Source of the DNA: Acanthosoma haemorrhoidale
Taxonomy: Eukaryota; Arthropoda; Insecta; Hemiptera; Acanthosomatidae
NCBI GenBank assembly: GCA_930367205.1
Contig: OV884013.1
Span: 85,747,333-85,811,332, forward strand
DNA: 64,000 nt
Direction: 5' to 3'
In this document: positions 1-12,732 of the stretch, in pieces
How the letters are laid out: each line of letters starts with the position of its first letter
Position numbering within the stretch: the first letter of the stretch is position 1
The notes under the pieces: generated by a model
Databases searched by the model: none
What the model was told of the DNA's origin: nothing
The model's input: the letters and a program-made list of their open reading frames with translations, nothing else
Position numbers and translations under genes: made by a program

Positions 1-2984
1 GCCTCAAAAAAAAAAATACAAAACATCCTGGATTTATATTTAGGTTTTACTTGTACAGAATCGTTTCCGAACTTATGTCAAAAAATTTCAATATTTAACC
101 AACAGGAATCGATCTCTAAAGATATGCAAATGAGTCCCCTTTATTATTTTAACTACTGTGCGATGTTTGCCGTGCTTTTGGACAATGGTCTGGCCTTAGT
201 TGCGGTTCGATGAAGGATTTTATCCAAATTCGACTTTATTATAATCAAAAAAGAATAATCTCCGCTTCAGAGAATTTGAGTAAGTACACACTGAAATTAA
301 GTTGAGTTGCTCTTATCTTCATTTTATACATAGGTATACAACAATTTCATTATTAAACAGGTTAAACTGAACTTATTAACATATTTTCACACTTGGTTTC
401 AACCAGTTTTTGAAAGTGTACTTCTGTTAAATACCCGGGACGAGGTATCTCGCCTTACGTCCAATTTTTAATATTCTGGGCAGTCGCAAAGAGGTACAGT
501 GTCAAAGTCTCGATTTAAGAAGAAAAAATCTGTACGATTGCGTCCTAAACAAACCTCATATTTATATTTCAAAGGTTTTTTTGACACTAAATCTAATAAA
601 TTCATTTAGATATAAAATAGTATACATCAAATGATATTCAGATTCACAGTAAGATCAATCGTTCAATAGACAAAGTATTTTTTCGAAGGTATTTCAAAGG
701 ATTTTTCTGAAAAGAAAAACAATTGAAAAGTACCTAAAAGCAAAAAATCGCATAAAAATTCTTGAATGACGTGGAATCGTATATCATTTTTGGATTCAAA
801 AAGAATTATCTTGGATGCTTTTAGATACAGGTATGTTTTGACAAATTTTAGTAGCGGAAAATATACTTCTTTGGGGTAAAAATAAAAAAAATCGTTATGC
901 AATTAATTTTCCCAACTAAATTAATGATCTTAAGAGAATGGTGGCAAATGTGCTGAGAGTTTACAATACCTGTATAAATGACATCTATAATAAACGGGAG
1001 ATATTGACAGTAACACATAATGGGAGAGATCGATAATAGCTTAATCAAAATGAGACCATAGTTGGCCGAATTCCTGTATATCAGCTTTAACGTGATTTCT
1101 ATTCAACGCTCTGGGATTTCAGAAGAACTACTACTACTAAGCCAAGTGCATTAGTCTCTTCGAGGTCAATGACTCCTAAAATGATTATCCAGCGTGGAAA
1201 ATTATTTATTGTGATACGAGTATTGTCCTTCTAAATCAGGACTAATGCGCACTGTGAGAGGCGGAGAAAACATGACTTTTGATTTAGCATATTTACGCTT
1301 TCAAATTCATCAGAAGGAATGTAATGATATCCACCTCATAAAACATAAAACAAAAGGAAATAGAAAGCGAAAAGGCTTTTTTTGAAAGAAAGAAGTGAAT
1401 GCTTTATTTGCCAATTAACTCTTCGCATCACCGGAATGAGACAGGTTTTGCGAACGATTAGAGATAATTTCGGATTAATTTAAAAAACAAAAACAAATAA
1501 ATACATAACTAAAAACAAATGTTCTACTTAAAGCTTGCAACTCATTTTTTTAAAAATAAACTTGATTGCATATGAATAAGAAAAAAATATCCTATTAGTA
1601 ATAAAACTTTTGATAACCAAAGTTTTTAACTTGATTGAGTTGGGTAATGATCATTTCTGCATTTATTGCGCACTATAGTGGGTTATGAAACAATCTGATT
1701 TTAAATTTATATTCCACAACAATTATGGGGAAAATAATGAACGTGAAAAATGACGGGCCCGATTTGCCAACATTTAAGTTTAATTCCAGCGCAGAACCTG
1801 GGTTGCCATGCTACCTTCGAATAATAAACGATTTTACGTTAAAGTGTTATGAGACATTTATCAATTCAATTTAGTAGAGAAAACTTTTCAGTATTATTCA
1901 TAAATTAATTCTGTATTACTCATATAGGTAATTTACTTTTAATGGTTATGAACCTGTTAATAAGGGTTTTATTTGATATTTCGCACATTAAATCAAACCG
2001 TTTTTACCGACAAAAAGTTTCTTAAATTACTTATGAACTAAATTTAATTCTTTAAATATACGAACTTTATGAATAAAAGAACATTATTACATTTTCACTT
2101 CAGTTTATTTCTTCATTTAACATAATTAATGAAAGAGGTCCACAAGGATCATTATCGCCTGTTATCAGCTGCAGAGGAACTTCTTTGTGTTCTTCTTTAG
2201 GTTCTTTACTAGTCCTTCTCTGATCACTCCCTATTTATTATAAGGTTGTCACTCTTCAGCTATCATTCTTGCACTTTTATCAAATTATCGTGTTTGCTGC
2301 TAACAATATTTTTCTCTTTAAAGAAATTTAATTTCCCCTAGTTCATTGGCAGAATGAGCTAGTAACATTCCAAGATCCTCTCGGCTGATAAATTTCTAGG
2401 CCATTTTGTATATAGGCAGAAACATTCCCTACCTGCTCCTGCAGAGAGCTGAATTTTAAATAATTTCTTTCTTAACCGCAAAGCAATAGCCCAATGTTTT
2501 ACGATTAAAATCATCCATCAAGCGGTTGAAACATCCGTTGATGAAAAAATAACCACTATGTACTTTTTGGGCGAAAATACTTTTTTTTATTTTTGAACCT
2601 TCTCGGTGACTTTGGAAATAATCGGCATAAATAAACCTACTAAATTTGGCTCAGAACTTGAATTTAGAGAGAATAATGTTAATAGTTAATAAAGTTAACA
2701 GAGAGAATAAAGTTAGTTAGTATCAGAAATTGAATAAATAGACACTCAATACTTTATTGTTTGTAATATATTTATATTTTGTTTTCTTTACAGTCATTAA
2801 TTTATCCCAATCATATTTATATAGTCATAATATAATTCACAAGAAAAAAATCATTATTCCAAATCTTTAAAAGCATCTGGACTGTGAGAGAAATTTTAAA
2901 ATTTAGCAAAACGAGCCTGACTTTTTTATGTTTTTATTTTTTCTTATTTAAAAAAAAAAGAAGTCATGCCGGATTTCCCACTTA
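1..2984. other. Non-coding AT-rich stretch
   Basis: No gene, RNA or mobile element is recognised. The few open frames are short, AT-driven, lack splice or family signals and overlap one another on the minus strand (663-1048). It is probably intergenic or intronic. Confidence 0.5.
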
Positions 2985-3482
2985 TTGTATCCACCCAACT
3001 TGTTGCTGTGTCTCAAACTGATGATATACAAATTTGTCCTCCGGCCAGCTTTGCTTTACGGTGCCCCGCTATATACTCACTTGTCTGACAATACAGCTAA
3101 AAGTCTACAACAATATCAGAACGGTATCACGAGAGAAGTGGTCACACATACCTCTCTCCAGAGGCTAAAAAACGCTGACCTGCACCCATTGTGGTGGTGT
3201 GCCAGTCGGTGCAGTGGGCCAGTTCATCCAAGTTTTTTGACTCGTATCACCTGAAAAACCCAGTGTTTAACACTATGATCCCTACCCTATTCCCGTATCG
3301 ATGGTAACACCCTGTCCGGGAAAACTAGGTTAAGTTAGTTAGATTTAGGTTAGTATTAGCACAACTCATTCTTAAGGGCCTTCTCTCTTTCTAAATTATA
3401 TGCCTTGTATTCTGTACATCTGTACATTGTGGAATCTGTAACTTATTCTGTGTATATTGAATGAAGGGTTTTGAAAAAAAAA
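2985..3482 (+). pseudogene. Non-LTR retrotransposon 3' end: C-terminal reverse transcriptase remnant
   Basis: The open frame at 2985-3254 reads like the region after the polymerase core of a Jockey/CR1-type reverse transcriptase: a KLMIYKFVLRPALLYGAPLY stretch, the usual (K)L.IYK..LRP.L.YG.P pattern, followed by NADLHPLW. Near 3220-3235 the frame shifts, and the last 25 or so residues (KFFDSYHLKNPVFNTMIP..LFPYRW) continue in another frame to a stop at 3305-3307. A 3' untranslated part follows and ends in a short A tract (3474-3482), as expected for a non-LTR 3' end. It is strongly 5'-truncated and frameshifted, so it is not functional. I did not find convincing target-site duplications. The assignment rests on recalled family motifs; the exact clade is uncertain. 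Confidence 0.75.
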
Positions 3483-3780
3483 CCGCTTACGTTTTATCAT
3501 TATGTGGACAATCTGTTTAAGTAAAGCAAAATAAAGATATTTATTAATTTATTTTCGGTATTAATTAATAATCTCTTTTGATTGTGATCGTATTATTTAG
3601 GGCGGACAAAGCTGTGCTACTCCTTTTAAATGGTATTTATATTGATTCTTTTTTTTAGTGATATCTTAGAACATACATACAGACTCTTTGAAGAGAGTGG
3701 ATCCTGTCCTTCCGGGCTGGGCAAATGTATAATTAATGAGATGTAGATAAGGAGGCAAGTAAGGCAGTTCCCACTGCGAT

Positions 3781-3816
3781 GCGATAAGTGGCTATGAGTC
3801 ATCAAGCACTTATCGC
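3781..3816. repeat. Perfect inverted repeat (hairpin) with TGAGTCA in the loop
   Basis: GCGATAAGTG (3781-3790) is exactly complementary to CACTTATCGC (3807-3816), giving a 10-bp stem and a 16-nt loop. The loop holds TGAGTCA (3795-3801), the AP-1 consensus. It lies in a locally GC-richer patch (about 3690-3830). Function is unknown. It could be a regulatory palindrome or a remnant of a small inverted-repeat element. Confidence 0.6.
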
Positions 3817-5190
3817 TCCTTCGCCCGTCATTTATTTATTAACAGAGGCATCAAAATCGTTTTTAGTCGATTTACTTTTACTGTTGTTTCTGGTGAAGTT
3901 TAATTTCTTTTGTAATTGTTGAGCCAGAAGGGAGATGCTCTACTTTTATTTAGGCGGGGTAAGGAGAAATATCGTTTTCCGCTGTACTGTCTATATGTTC
4001 CAAGGTATCCAATCTATCTGAAATTTTAAAGGTATATTGCACATCAGCCCAAAATATGCTTAGTAATTATTATTAGGTTTAGGTTCAAATCCAATAATGG
4101 GAAGGGTGGAAAGAAGTTGGAAGAGCTTTTCCTCATGGATTAAAGGCGGTATAAAAACAAAATTAAGCTTATTTCGAATAGTGATTAAAGAATGGGGAGT
4201 CAACAATGGATTGTGTATTAATCCCAGCCAATTTCTAAACTTTATAAAAATAATAATACTTTAGTTATTCACAATTTTATTTTATGCTAGAAAACGAATA
4301 TTCCACCCAGGCTACATGTCAAAAAATAAAATGAAATATTCACAATTATTTTGAATTTTTTCACAATTTTATAGTCATTTCTTTAACTTCTATGTCATTC
4401 ATTTCGTACGCATTTCGAAAAATGAAAAGACAATGTCAATGCTGAAATATATCAACTAGTAATACTTATTTATACATTTATATAAAATTTCATCGTATTT
4501 TCAATTGAATTAATTAGAAACAGGTTATAATCGCTAAGCATTATTCCATAAATACGTATATGAACAATATTTTCCAGCTAACCAACAATAATTTTTATTT
4601 AATTTTATTGGCTTTGCTTGCTTATTAATTAATATCAATTAGGTAGTTTAGCAGTCCTGAAGACGAAATCCTAGAGTTGTCGAAAGCGTTCATTCAATAA
4701 AAAATAGTTTTTTGGTAGCTGTACAATATTATTTCTTCACCTGCCTATAAAAGTTTCCGCTTCCAATCACCGCCAAAGTTACTTAAAATATATTTATTAG
4801 TTATTTAATAGTTTAATTGATTGTTTTAAGGCACATTTTCTGTATACAGTGAATCCTCTTCTTTTTCCAACTATTTATATTTTACCCCTACAGCACAAAC
4901 ACAATTATTCTTAATAATAACTCAGTGATACTTTAAAAAGAGACTATAAGTATTAACCAATTATCATTTGTATAAAAGAACTTTGTGATTTTTCATAAGA
5001 GTATAGTACTTACAGACTCTTGAATGTGGAAAAATCTCTTTGTTAGGAAAAGTGACATAACATTTTGCCATCTGAGCACTGAACTATTTATTATCTTAGT
5101 TTTGAAGTCAAATAATTTACATTATAGAAGCTTTAATTATTTATTTATGTATACTATGAGCTCATTGTTAGTCGTGAGTATACATATATA

Positions 5191-5192
<2 letters not shown>

Positions 5193-5263
<71 letters not shown>
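5193..5263. repeat. (AT)n microsatellite, about 35 units
   Basis: An uninterrupted AT dinucleotide array seen directly in the sequence. No gene is nearby. It is likely length-polymorphic. Confidence 0.97.
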
Positions 5264-5267
<4 letters not shown>

Positions 5268-6254
5268 TTTTAAGAGCGAAAATGCCTTTAACTTTAAAGT
5301 CATTTGGCATAATACATAAATGTCAACACAAAATTGTTATTAACATACGGCTTGTTCTTTCTGTAAGTGTGAGTGATGCCATGTGTAACAATGATACCGT
5401 ATTCAAATGTGAATTATAGTAATAGTTATTTATATTCATATAAATTAGGTAAATATACTAAGTTGAAATTGATAGTTTCCATTTAGAATGCTAATCGAAA
5501 GCTCTCAAACCGGTTGTCTATGGGAGGTATCTGTTCTCTTATCGCTTTTGTAGCCCCATCTCCATCATTTCATTTAGGGGACGATGTGGGATTCCACCTG
5601 GAATTTTTCAGGATCCTTAATTTGTTTTTTGAAAACAATTTTCTGGCAGTAATAAATTTGATTCAAAAATAGCTTTGCTAAACCAAGCAGCGGTTGGTTG
5701 ATGTGATTTTTTAAATAAAAAAATTAATTGATCTATAGATACTACACTTAATCAAATAAATGTTTTTACACAGCCGAGAAAGATTTAAAATGTCGAATGT
5801 TGAAGATCTATTCGAACACAAACGGATTAATACTTTGAATCTGGCTCTGGATAAAACCAAATATTTTAAAACATATAGAAGATACAACGTGAATAACAAA
5901 ATACTATTAGCAAAATAGGAATAGTATCCGGCTACAAAATCACATAGGCTAAAATTGTATAGTTATTTAGAATTCCATTTCTTAATTTTCGATACAAACA
6001 TATAAGGACCCAGTACATAACTAGACCAAAATAGGTTCTTACTAGCTTCCTTTTGGAACTTAGGCAAAATAATGGCAGTTACCCCAATACATTTTTGTTT
6101 CATTTAGTATGGTCCACATGGCAAGGCAAACATAACCTTCACTATGCTCAAGCTATGCGAAACGCCCTCGCCTTTACTTTCCTGAAGTAATAATTTTCCG
6201 ATTGAACTCTCTTGTTAACCAAAAGGTGCGGTGGGGACAGTAAAAAAGAAGTGG

Positions 6255-6257
6255 TCT

Positions 6258-6289
<32 letters not shown>

Positions 6290-6320
6290 CGCTCTCTCTC
6301 TCTTCTCTCCCTCTCTATCT
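6255..6320. repeat. (CT)n microsatellite with interruptions
   Basis: A C tract leads into CT repeats, interrupted by a GCTC unit near 6291 and by TTCTCTCC near 6302. Seen directly. Confidence 0.95.
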
Positions 6321-9159
6321 GCCTAGTCGATTTTCTTTAGCCGGGGTTAAAGACGCCTTAAAGTGCGAAAATGTACGTCAATTAATTTCGTCACTACCTC
6401 ACGATGCTGCTGCTATTCAGTATAAACTTAGGTCAAAATATCATATTAAACAATTATGCAATCTCGTTTTGTTTTTCGTTCAAACCCCGACCAGGAGTGA
6501 AAAAACAACTGCGATTTGAATAATTTTTGGTCCAGGAAATACATTATAATTTCAGCAAATTAACAAGGACCCAATGCTGAGAAGGCGGTTAATTACAGCC
6601 TAACCATACAGGGGACTGAAATAAGAAGTGGACTTGTGCATAAATCATCTTTCCCCTGTAGCTGGTCTGATGCTAATAAGTCAGCCACTGACTCCAAACC
6701 TGTCTTAATCAAACCTTGTGAAAACCTTTTTAATCGGATCCGATGTATATTCCAAATGAGGAGATATTTGATGGGAAAGTATGATAATAATTGTAATTAC
6801 GTTTAGTTGACCTTTAACGGCAAAAAACGGGGAACAAAAATCGTACACCGACTCCAATTCTGAGGCATGTACTTTTAATTTTTAGTCTCCATCGTCATTT
6901 ACATGGAAACAATCTTTGGCTGTGCAAAACGACCAAAGATATTAATTATACGTTAGAACATGTGATAACCTAGGAAATGCAAATCGCAAAGAGACAAATG
7001 CTTTATTGTAGTGCTCTCTAATATGACATATTTCTTTAACACGAAAAACATTTTTCCGTCCAGGAAGGTACTAAACGTTTGACTGATATGTGATAAAGAT
7101 TTTAAAACCGTGACAAAATCTTTTAAATGTTACTATGTTGGCACCATTTTGCTCGTTGGATCCTCACTCTTTTCTCTTATCAAGCTCAAAATATTTTGTT
7201 TTATGATTTCATATTTGATGTGAATTTTTAGTAATGTAAAAATATACTCTACCATTAAGAATTGTTTACGTGTTTAGATGTTTTGGTGTATTTTTCTATG
7301 TTGCTATCTAGTTTGGTAAATAGAAATTTATCGTTATTAAAAATTAAGATGATTAACTCGTATCCACCAGAGCAGTCTAGCCATTCAGTTATATTGATCT
7401 ATTGTTGACAAGGCATGTCGAATTTGAGCATAGAGTGGGGTCTATCTCATTTATCCTTTTTCTAGTTTTGAGTGGATTTTCTTTTTCACAGAGAGGCCAA
7501 ATTCTCATGGAAAGAACATTTTCAATAGAATATGGTGGCTCCCAACTATATAACATGATCATTTGTCTAAATGACCATCTGACTGTATTAGTCATAGAAT
7601 AAATGTTTTTGAGGTTGATATGAAGTTATAAAATTAAAATCCTGTCAGAAGAAAAATGATGGATCATATTTAATTATCTAGGTGCTTTCCACCATTCACC
7701 TGCATGGCGTCTGACCATGGCGCTAAAAGGATTTATATCCGTGACCCCAACATCATAAGCATGGATTTTAAACTAAAATGATTTTTTTCTCCTTAAAGAA
7801 AAAAAAATCGTATCCCCCACGAAAAAAAATTCTGGCTTGTTTGTTATCTGATAAAATACCTATATGACACAGCCGTTCTTTATCCGCTTAGTCAAGAACA
7901 AAAATCGACAAGTCAAGAGTAAAGAAAACAGGTCTCACATTTGGTCTTGCTATTCTTATTTATTAGTTATGACAAAACGTTTGAGGTGTAACCGACTGGT
8001 TAAGATTTATGACGAGCCGACGTTTGTCATGAGTTTTTATTCTACCTACTCCTATTACAGAATCGCTGTAATGTGCCACCAGTGTTAAAAGAGTAGCCCT
8101 ACTCCTAGACGACGAGGTAGCCCACTTAAGTGGAAGCAGGAAAAAAAAAATGACTCGAAGGACAAAAAGTTTCCACGTGCGATGTGAAATAAATTAATGT
8201 GATTGAATAACTAATTCATCGTAAGTCGGTTCTAGCTGGAATTCACTCTCATGCATCAAAACTCGTTGTATTGTGTTGCCTAATTCCATTTCTTAAGTTT
8301 CAATTCTGAAGTATTTATTATGAAAAAAATATTGACATATTGTATAAATTTGTTATCCCTCTTTTTTGTTATAGATTTTCTTAAGGTCAATTTAAAAGGC
8401 TTTACTTCAAAACAAGTTAAAGGTTGACTTGTGTGGCCAGTTAGAACGTAATGTAATGGATTATGCTGGTCAAGTTTTATTTGAAGTATTATAAGTGGTA
8501 AAGAAGAAAAAATACTAAAGGCGACAAAAAATGTAAGCCATCAGAAGTCGCATATCAGACGTTTATTGAAGATTCGAAGGTTTGATTTTTCCTCCATAGT
8601 TAAAGATCCATTAAATATGGTAATAAAAAAAATTTGTAGTGATAAATATTTACAATTTATTGGTTGTTATTATTTGCGATGGTGTTTCAAGAGGAACGAG
8701 CGGTCTAAAGAAGTGGTTCTGTGGGAAATAGGGGATTTCGTGTGGACAGATTTAGTGGAAGATTTAAATTATTATCAGTATTGATGTACGGGTTTAACCA
8801 ATACCAATTCGTTATAGCGACGCAAGAGCTCCGTTACGTCTGTTTAAGCTTCAGTAAACCTCTTCAGAAAAGGAATGTTGTGATAGCAGAGTACTCGCAA
8901 CTCTCGGGAACATGGTAGAGAAGAATAGAACAAACTTTGTATTTTGCCAGTTAAGATCAACCTCATTTGACTTTTTGTTTAGTAATTATAAAACCAAATC
9001 AATCAATAAAATATAAAAAGCCAGAATTTGAAAAGTTGAACCTCTCTAGATGTGATTTTATAACGATTAATTATGCACGCGGTATTTGGGGAATGGGTAG
9101 GACCTAGCCTAAATACGAGCTATGGCTGTTTACTATAGGCCTATAAGCCTGCTGACCAC

Positions 9160-9400
9160 ATGCACCCTAAAGCACACGATAGGCACAAGGAGACAGACGG
9201 ACGCGCGGGCACGGAGGAGGGCAGAAGAAAGGCAAACAGAGCAGAGAGAGCGCGTGCGGGCAGGTGCGCGCCCACCGTGGGAACAACTCACGGTCCCCGG
9301 TTCCCACACAGCGGGCAGGTGCTCCGCTCGATAATTTGTCCACGCTCTGCTACCGCCTCCTCCTCCTCCTCATCGCCACTGATTAGGGGGTGAGCTTTAC
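9160..9400. promoter_or_regulatory. CpG island A: paired Su(H)-type sites between two E-boxes
   Basis: This GC- and CpG-rich block stands out sharply from the AT-rich surroundings. It contains, in order, CAGGTG (9261-9266), CGTGGGAA (9276-9283), TTCCCACA (9301-9308) and CAGGTG (9316-9321). The two Su(H)/CSL-type sites (consensus YGTGRGAA) face each other with a 17-bp spacer, the geometry of the Su(H) paired site known from Notch-target genes. Both E-boxes are embedded in the same 11-mer, GCGGGCAGGTG (9256-9266 and 9311-9321). A Notch plus proneural bHLH responsive promoter or enhancer is inferred. The GAAAGT hexamer often found between paired sites is absent, and no coding exon is recognised next to it. 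The frames open across it are side effects of its GC content. Confidence 0.5.
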
Positions 9401-9842
9401 ACTTGGCCTTTTTAGCTCTTCATATTTAGCCTCTCATTAGTTACATTGTACTGTATTGGGGTCGCACCTATCGAGGGTTCCATGTATTCAACAATTTAGA
9501 GGAGGGTCCGTTATCCTCCCTCATCGAAGAACAGATGAAGCGTAAAATTACTTTGCCACAACTTTTGTCAGCTTCATTCTAAAATCAACTATTTCATTAG
9601 CAGTCTACCATGGTTATTGTATAGTATAACTCATTCTTGATCCAGGAAATAAACAAAACGCTAGGCGGTCAGTGTATTCATTTAAATTCCTTGCAATTAT
9701 AATTGTGAGGTTCCCCTTAGAGTAGATAGCCCGCCTTCCAATTGGAGTACATAAGAGTATAAATAAGCTAACATAGTATAAGTGCTGATCCAACGTGAGA
9801 TGTCAGCATTAGTTGTTAACATTTGACAACTAGTAGCGTCAG

Positions 9843-9967
9843 AACTGAACATCATTTTTTTTATTTTCTTAATTATAAGATTAAGGATAAGGGGAAAATA
9901 AAGGAATATTTGGATTGAGCGGATCCTTGTACTAGGAGTACCTGCTTGAAGGTGGTGTGAGGGAATG
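9843..9967 (-). mobile_element. Truncated non-LTR retrotransposon 3' tail, first of two in the same target site
   Basis: Read on the minus strand, 9855-9967 matches the 3' untranslated part of the elements ending at 29081 and 46468. Shared landmarks are CACACCACCTTCAAGCAGGT, then CCTAGTACAAGGATC, ending in an A-rich tail (T-rich at 9855-9862). It is flanked by AACTGAACATCA at 9843-9854 and 9968-9979, a 12-bp direct repeat typical of target-primed insertion. Only about 110 bp of the element arrived, so it is severely 5'-truncated and has no coding part. Confidence 0.75.
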
Positions 9968-10211
9968 AACTGAACATCATTTTTTTTTTTTTTTTTTTTT
10001 CCTTTTAGCTCTCAAACTTATAAAAATAGGATGTGGGAAAAATAAAAAAAAAGTATTTTGGGCTAATGAGTGCCTTTCACTAAGGGGAGTCCCCCATTTG
10101 AAGGATGTATGAGAAAGATATAGGGTGTGGTATGCCTAAAGGAGGCGGGTGTAATCAGGAAGGTAGTGAGAGTCTACCATTTTTTACTTTAAACATTAAA
10201 ACTGAACATCA
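9968..10211 (-). mobile_element. Second retrotransposon 3' tail in the same target site
   Basis: The minus strand of 9980-10199 is a diverged relative of the neighbouring tail. It has a GACTCTCAC..CC start like the element at 28.9 kb and a GTTTGAGAGCT motif just before the poly(A), as in the copy ending at 46468. Its poly(A) is the T run at 9980-10000. AACTGAACATCA flanks it at 9968-9979 and 10200-10211, so this 12-mer occurs three times with two inserts between. That means sequential insertion into one duplicated target, or one complex event. Confidence 0.75.
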
Positions 10212-12682
10212 CGATACATATACGGCTGATAAGAGTCGTTATGGAGTTGCAGTCAACGAGATGGCAGACCAGTAAGTGATATGCATCTGTGGATTCCGAT
10301 TTCACTTTCTACAAAACAAAACTTACAAACTGACACTATTCACCAATGTAAAACTTTCCAAAAATCGTAATACCAACATATATGAAGACAATTTTTGTCC
10401 CCAAGGGATATAGTACAAGGGTAATACATATATCATTATGGAAATCATACAATTTATATTATTACAGAATTTGTATGTCAAGAATTTTTGGATTTTGTTT
10501 TTAATATTGACTAAGTGTGCGTATGTAGTTGTATTATTTTTTTCTTTTTGTTTTGGAACTGTGTTTTATCTTTTTTTCTGAGTCTAAAGTTTTTGAGGTG
10601 CATAGTCCTAGGATAATAAAGCTATATTGGAAAATAAACACAACATATTTACCGAATCACTAAACTCAATCAGGTTTTGACAGGACGCAGAATTACAACC
10701 CTTTAAAACTGTGAGCTGATAGACATCGATCATTGCAATTGTGCCAAACTATACAGCCATATGCAAACTATAATTGTTTATGAAAGCTGATCATAATTTA
10801 TTACGAGGGCAAGGAAATGACTGGAGCATCCATCGGTAATGTTTAGCAAATATTACTACTTTATTTTTTCTACATATTTCCCTTTAGTTTTCTTATACAA
10901 TTTTATTGTTATCGTTATTTTGTATTCCTATCAAAAACAATGGATTATCGGGGAGGAATCTTAATTACAATTTACTAATTAAATATTTATATTTATTCAG
11001 TTAAATTTATAATACCCGATATATTAATATTTATTAAATCTTATATAGTATGATTTTTTTTGTTCACTAGAATTTACAGAGGAAAATCTCTTCAATACTA
11101 CACCCGTGTTTTTTTTTGTTGAGAATTTGATTATTGATCACCCGTGTAGACTTGATAACGGGTTTTAGACATCCAGTTGCTATTTATTGGCCGGGAAGGG
11201 AGGAAGTGGATTTCTCTATCATATCTCCGAAGGACTCCAAAATATCCCCACATTATGTTACCCCTTCCATAATTTCAACAGCTTGTTATCTAAAAACAAC
11301 TAAAATGCATTGAGGTAACGAATTTTATCTATCCCCTAGACTATTAATTTAAATAAAAAAGAAGGAAATAATAAACTAAGTGATGTTCAGAAACCCAACC
11401 CTTCCAATTTGGTTGAGGTAAGGTATAATACCCATATATTTTTTTTTAAATTATAAATGTTCTATTTCTATTCTCCTATCACAATCTGTCGATAATATTT
11501 AAAAATCAACAGCATTGTTTTAAATTAAAACTTGACAATTACCTATACGAAATGTCATATGAAATTTATTAGCTATAGCATTTCCAAAATAATCTGCAAC
11601 ATTGTGCAACGGGATCAATCCCGATTCTCCTCAATGTGTATTTTGTATTTTATGCACTCATTATGCACCTTGATGTAGCTTGGCGACTTCCATGAAATCC
11701 TATGATTTGTGATCGGTTAGTAAAAATCCCCTTATCTTATTCATGAATTCGTATAGCTAATTTTGAATTTATAACTGCCAGTTGTAACTCACCGTTATTA
11801 ATTTCATCTCTCAAGACGCGTCAATTTTCCCCCACCAGCAGCTGTCTCCAATGCAGCCCTCCTTTTTCGGTCAAGGGGGGGGGATTGCCGTAGCTCTCTT
11901 ACAAATCTCCACGAGAATATTAATAAGGTTTTTTTTTGGTTTTTTTATCTGAAGCTGCTTCCAACTTGATGCAGCTGTAAAAGTCGTCCGAAATTTATAA
12001 TTTTGTTTTTTCAATGCAAATTTCTTCGGCCTTTTATTTGAAAAGACTTTGTAAGTTTTTTGTTCAACACAACTTGTTTGACGTGGTAACGTGAATATCT
12101 AACTTATTATATTTTCCATCATATCAGATAAAAAAAAATTGAACTTGACCTTAAAATATGCTTGATTTTAATGGCTGCACCCATATTCGTCAATTTCCTT
12201 TGCTCCAGAAAGTCCATAATAAAAAGTACAGCAAAACATGCCAGTTGCATATAAACGAATACATATTTGTATCTTTATACCGATTAAATTTTGTAATATT
12301 CATGAACTAGATTATATTATTTTATACATGAATGCATACATTCAACTGATTATATCATATGGCTTAGAATTGGATTCAAACTCCTAGTGAACAGTACTTT
12401 TTAACTTCGTGGTTAAATGTTTTTCCTAAATTTGTTCAGATTCTTAAATCGGCTTCATTTTTACACATTAAAATTGTGCCGACTTGTGTTACGTCAGTTA
12501 GATTAATTTTAGTTATCGACGCCTAAATATTTATTAAATGCTGGCAAAAAAATACCTTGACCAAAAATACTTAATTTTATTTATTAAACCACATATGTAG
12601 GAAAATTGCCTTTTCAGTGCCTAAGGGGCGCCCTATAATTATCATTAATGCTCCCTTCCATCATCACTTCAAACTTAAAACC

Positions 12683-12732
<50 letters not shown>

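Larger units (their letters stand above)
3483..9159. other. Non-coding stretch with microsatellites
   Basis: No gene is supported. Short open frames on both strands (for example around 7389-7602, 7864-8088 and 8566-8918) have no family resemblance, no consistent splice sites, and overlap antisense frames. The hairpin and two microsatellites are listed separately. A 12-bp palindrome (TATAGGCCTATA) lies near 9133. Confidence 0.5.

Noticed and set aside
4070..4110. tRNA-like B box (GGTTCAAATCC)
   Set aside because: No A box or cloverleaf can be formed upstream; the same holds for GGTTCGAACTG near 33571.
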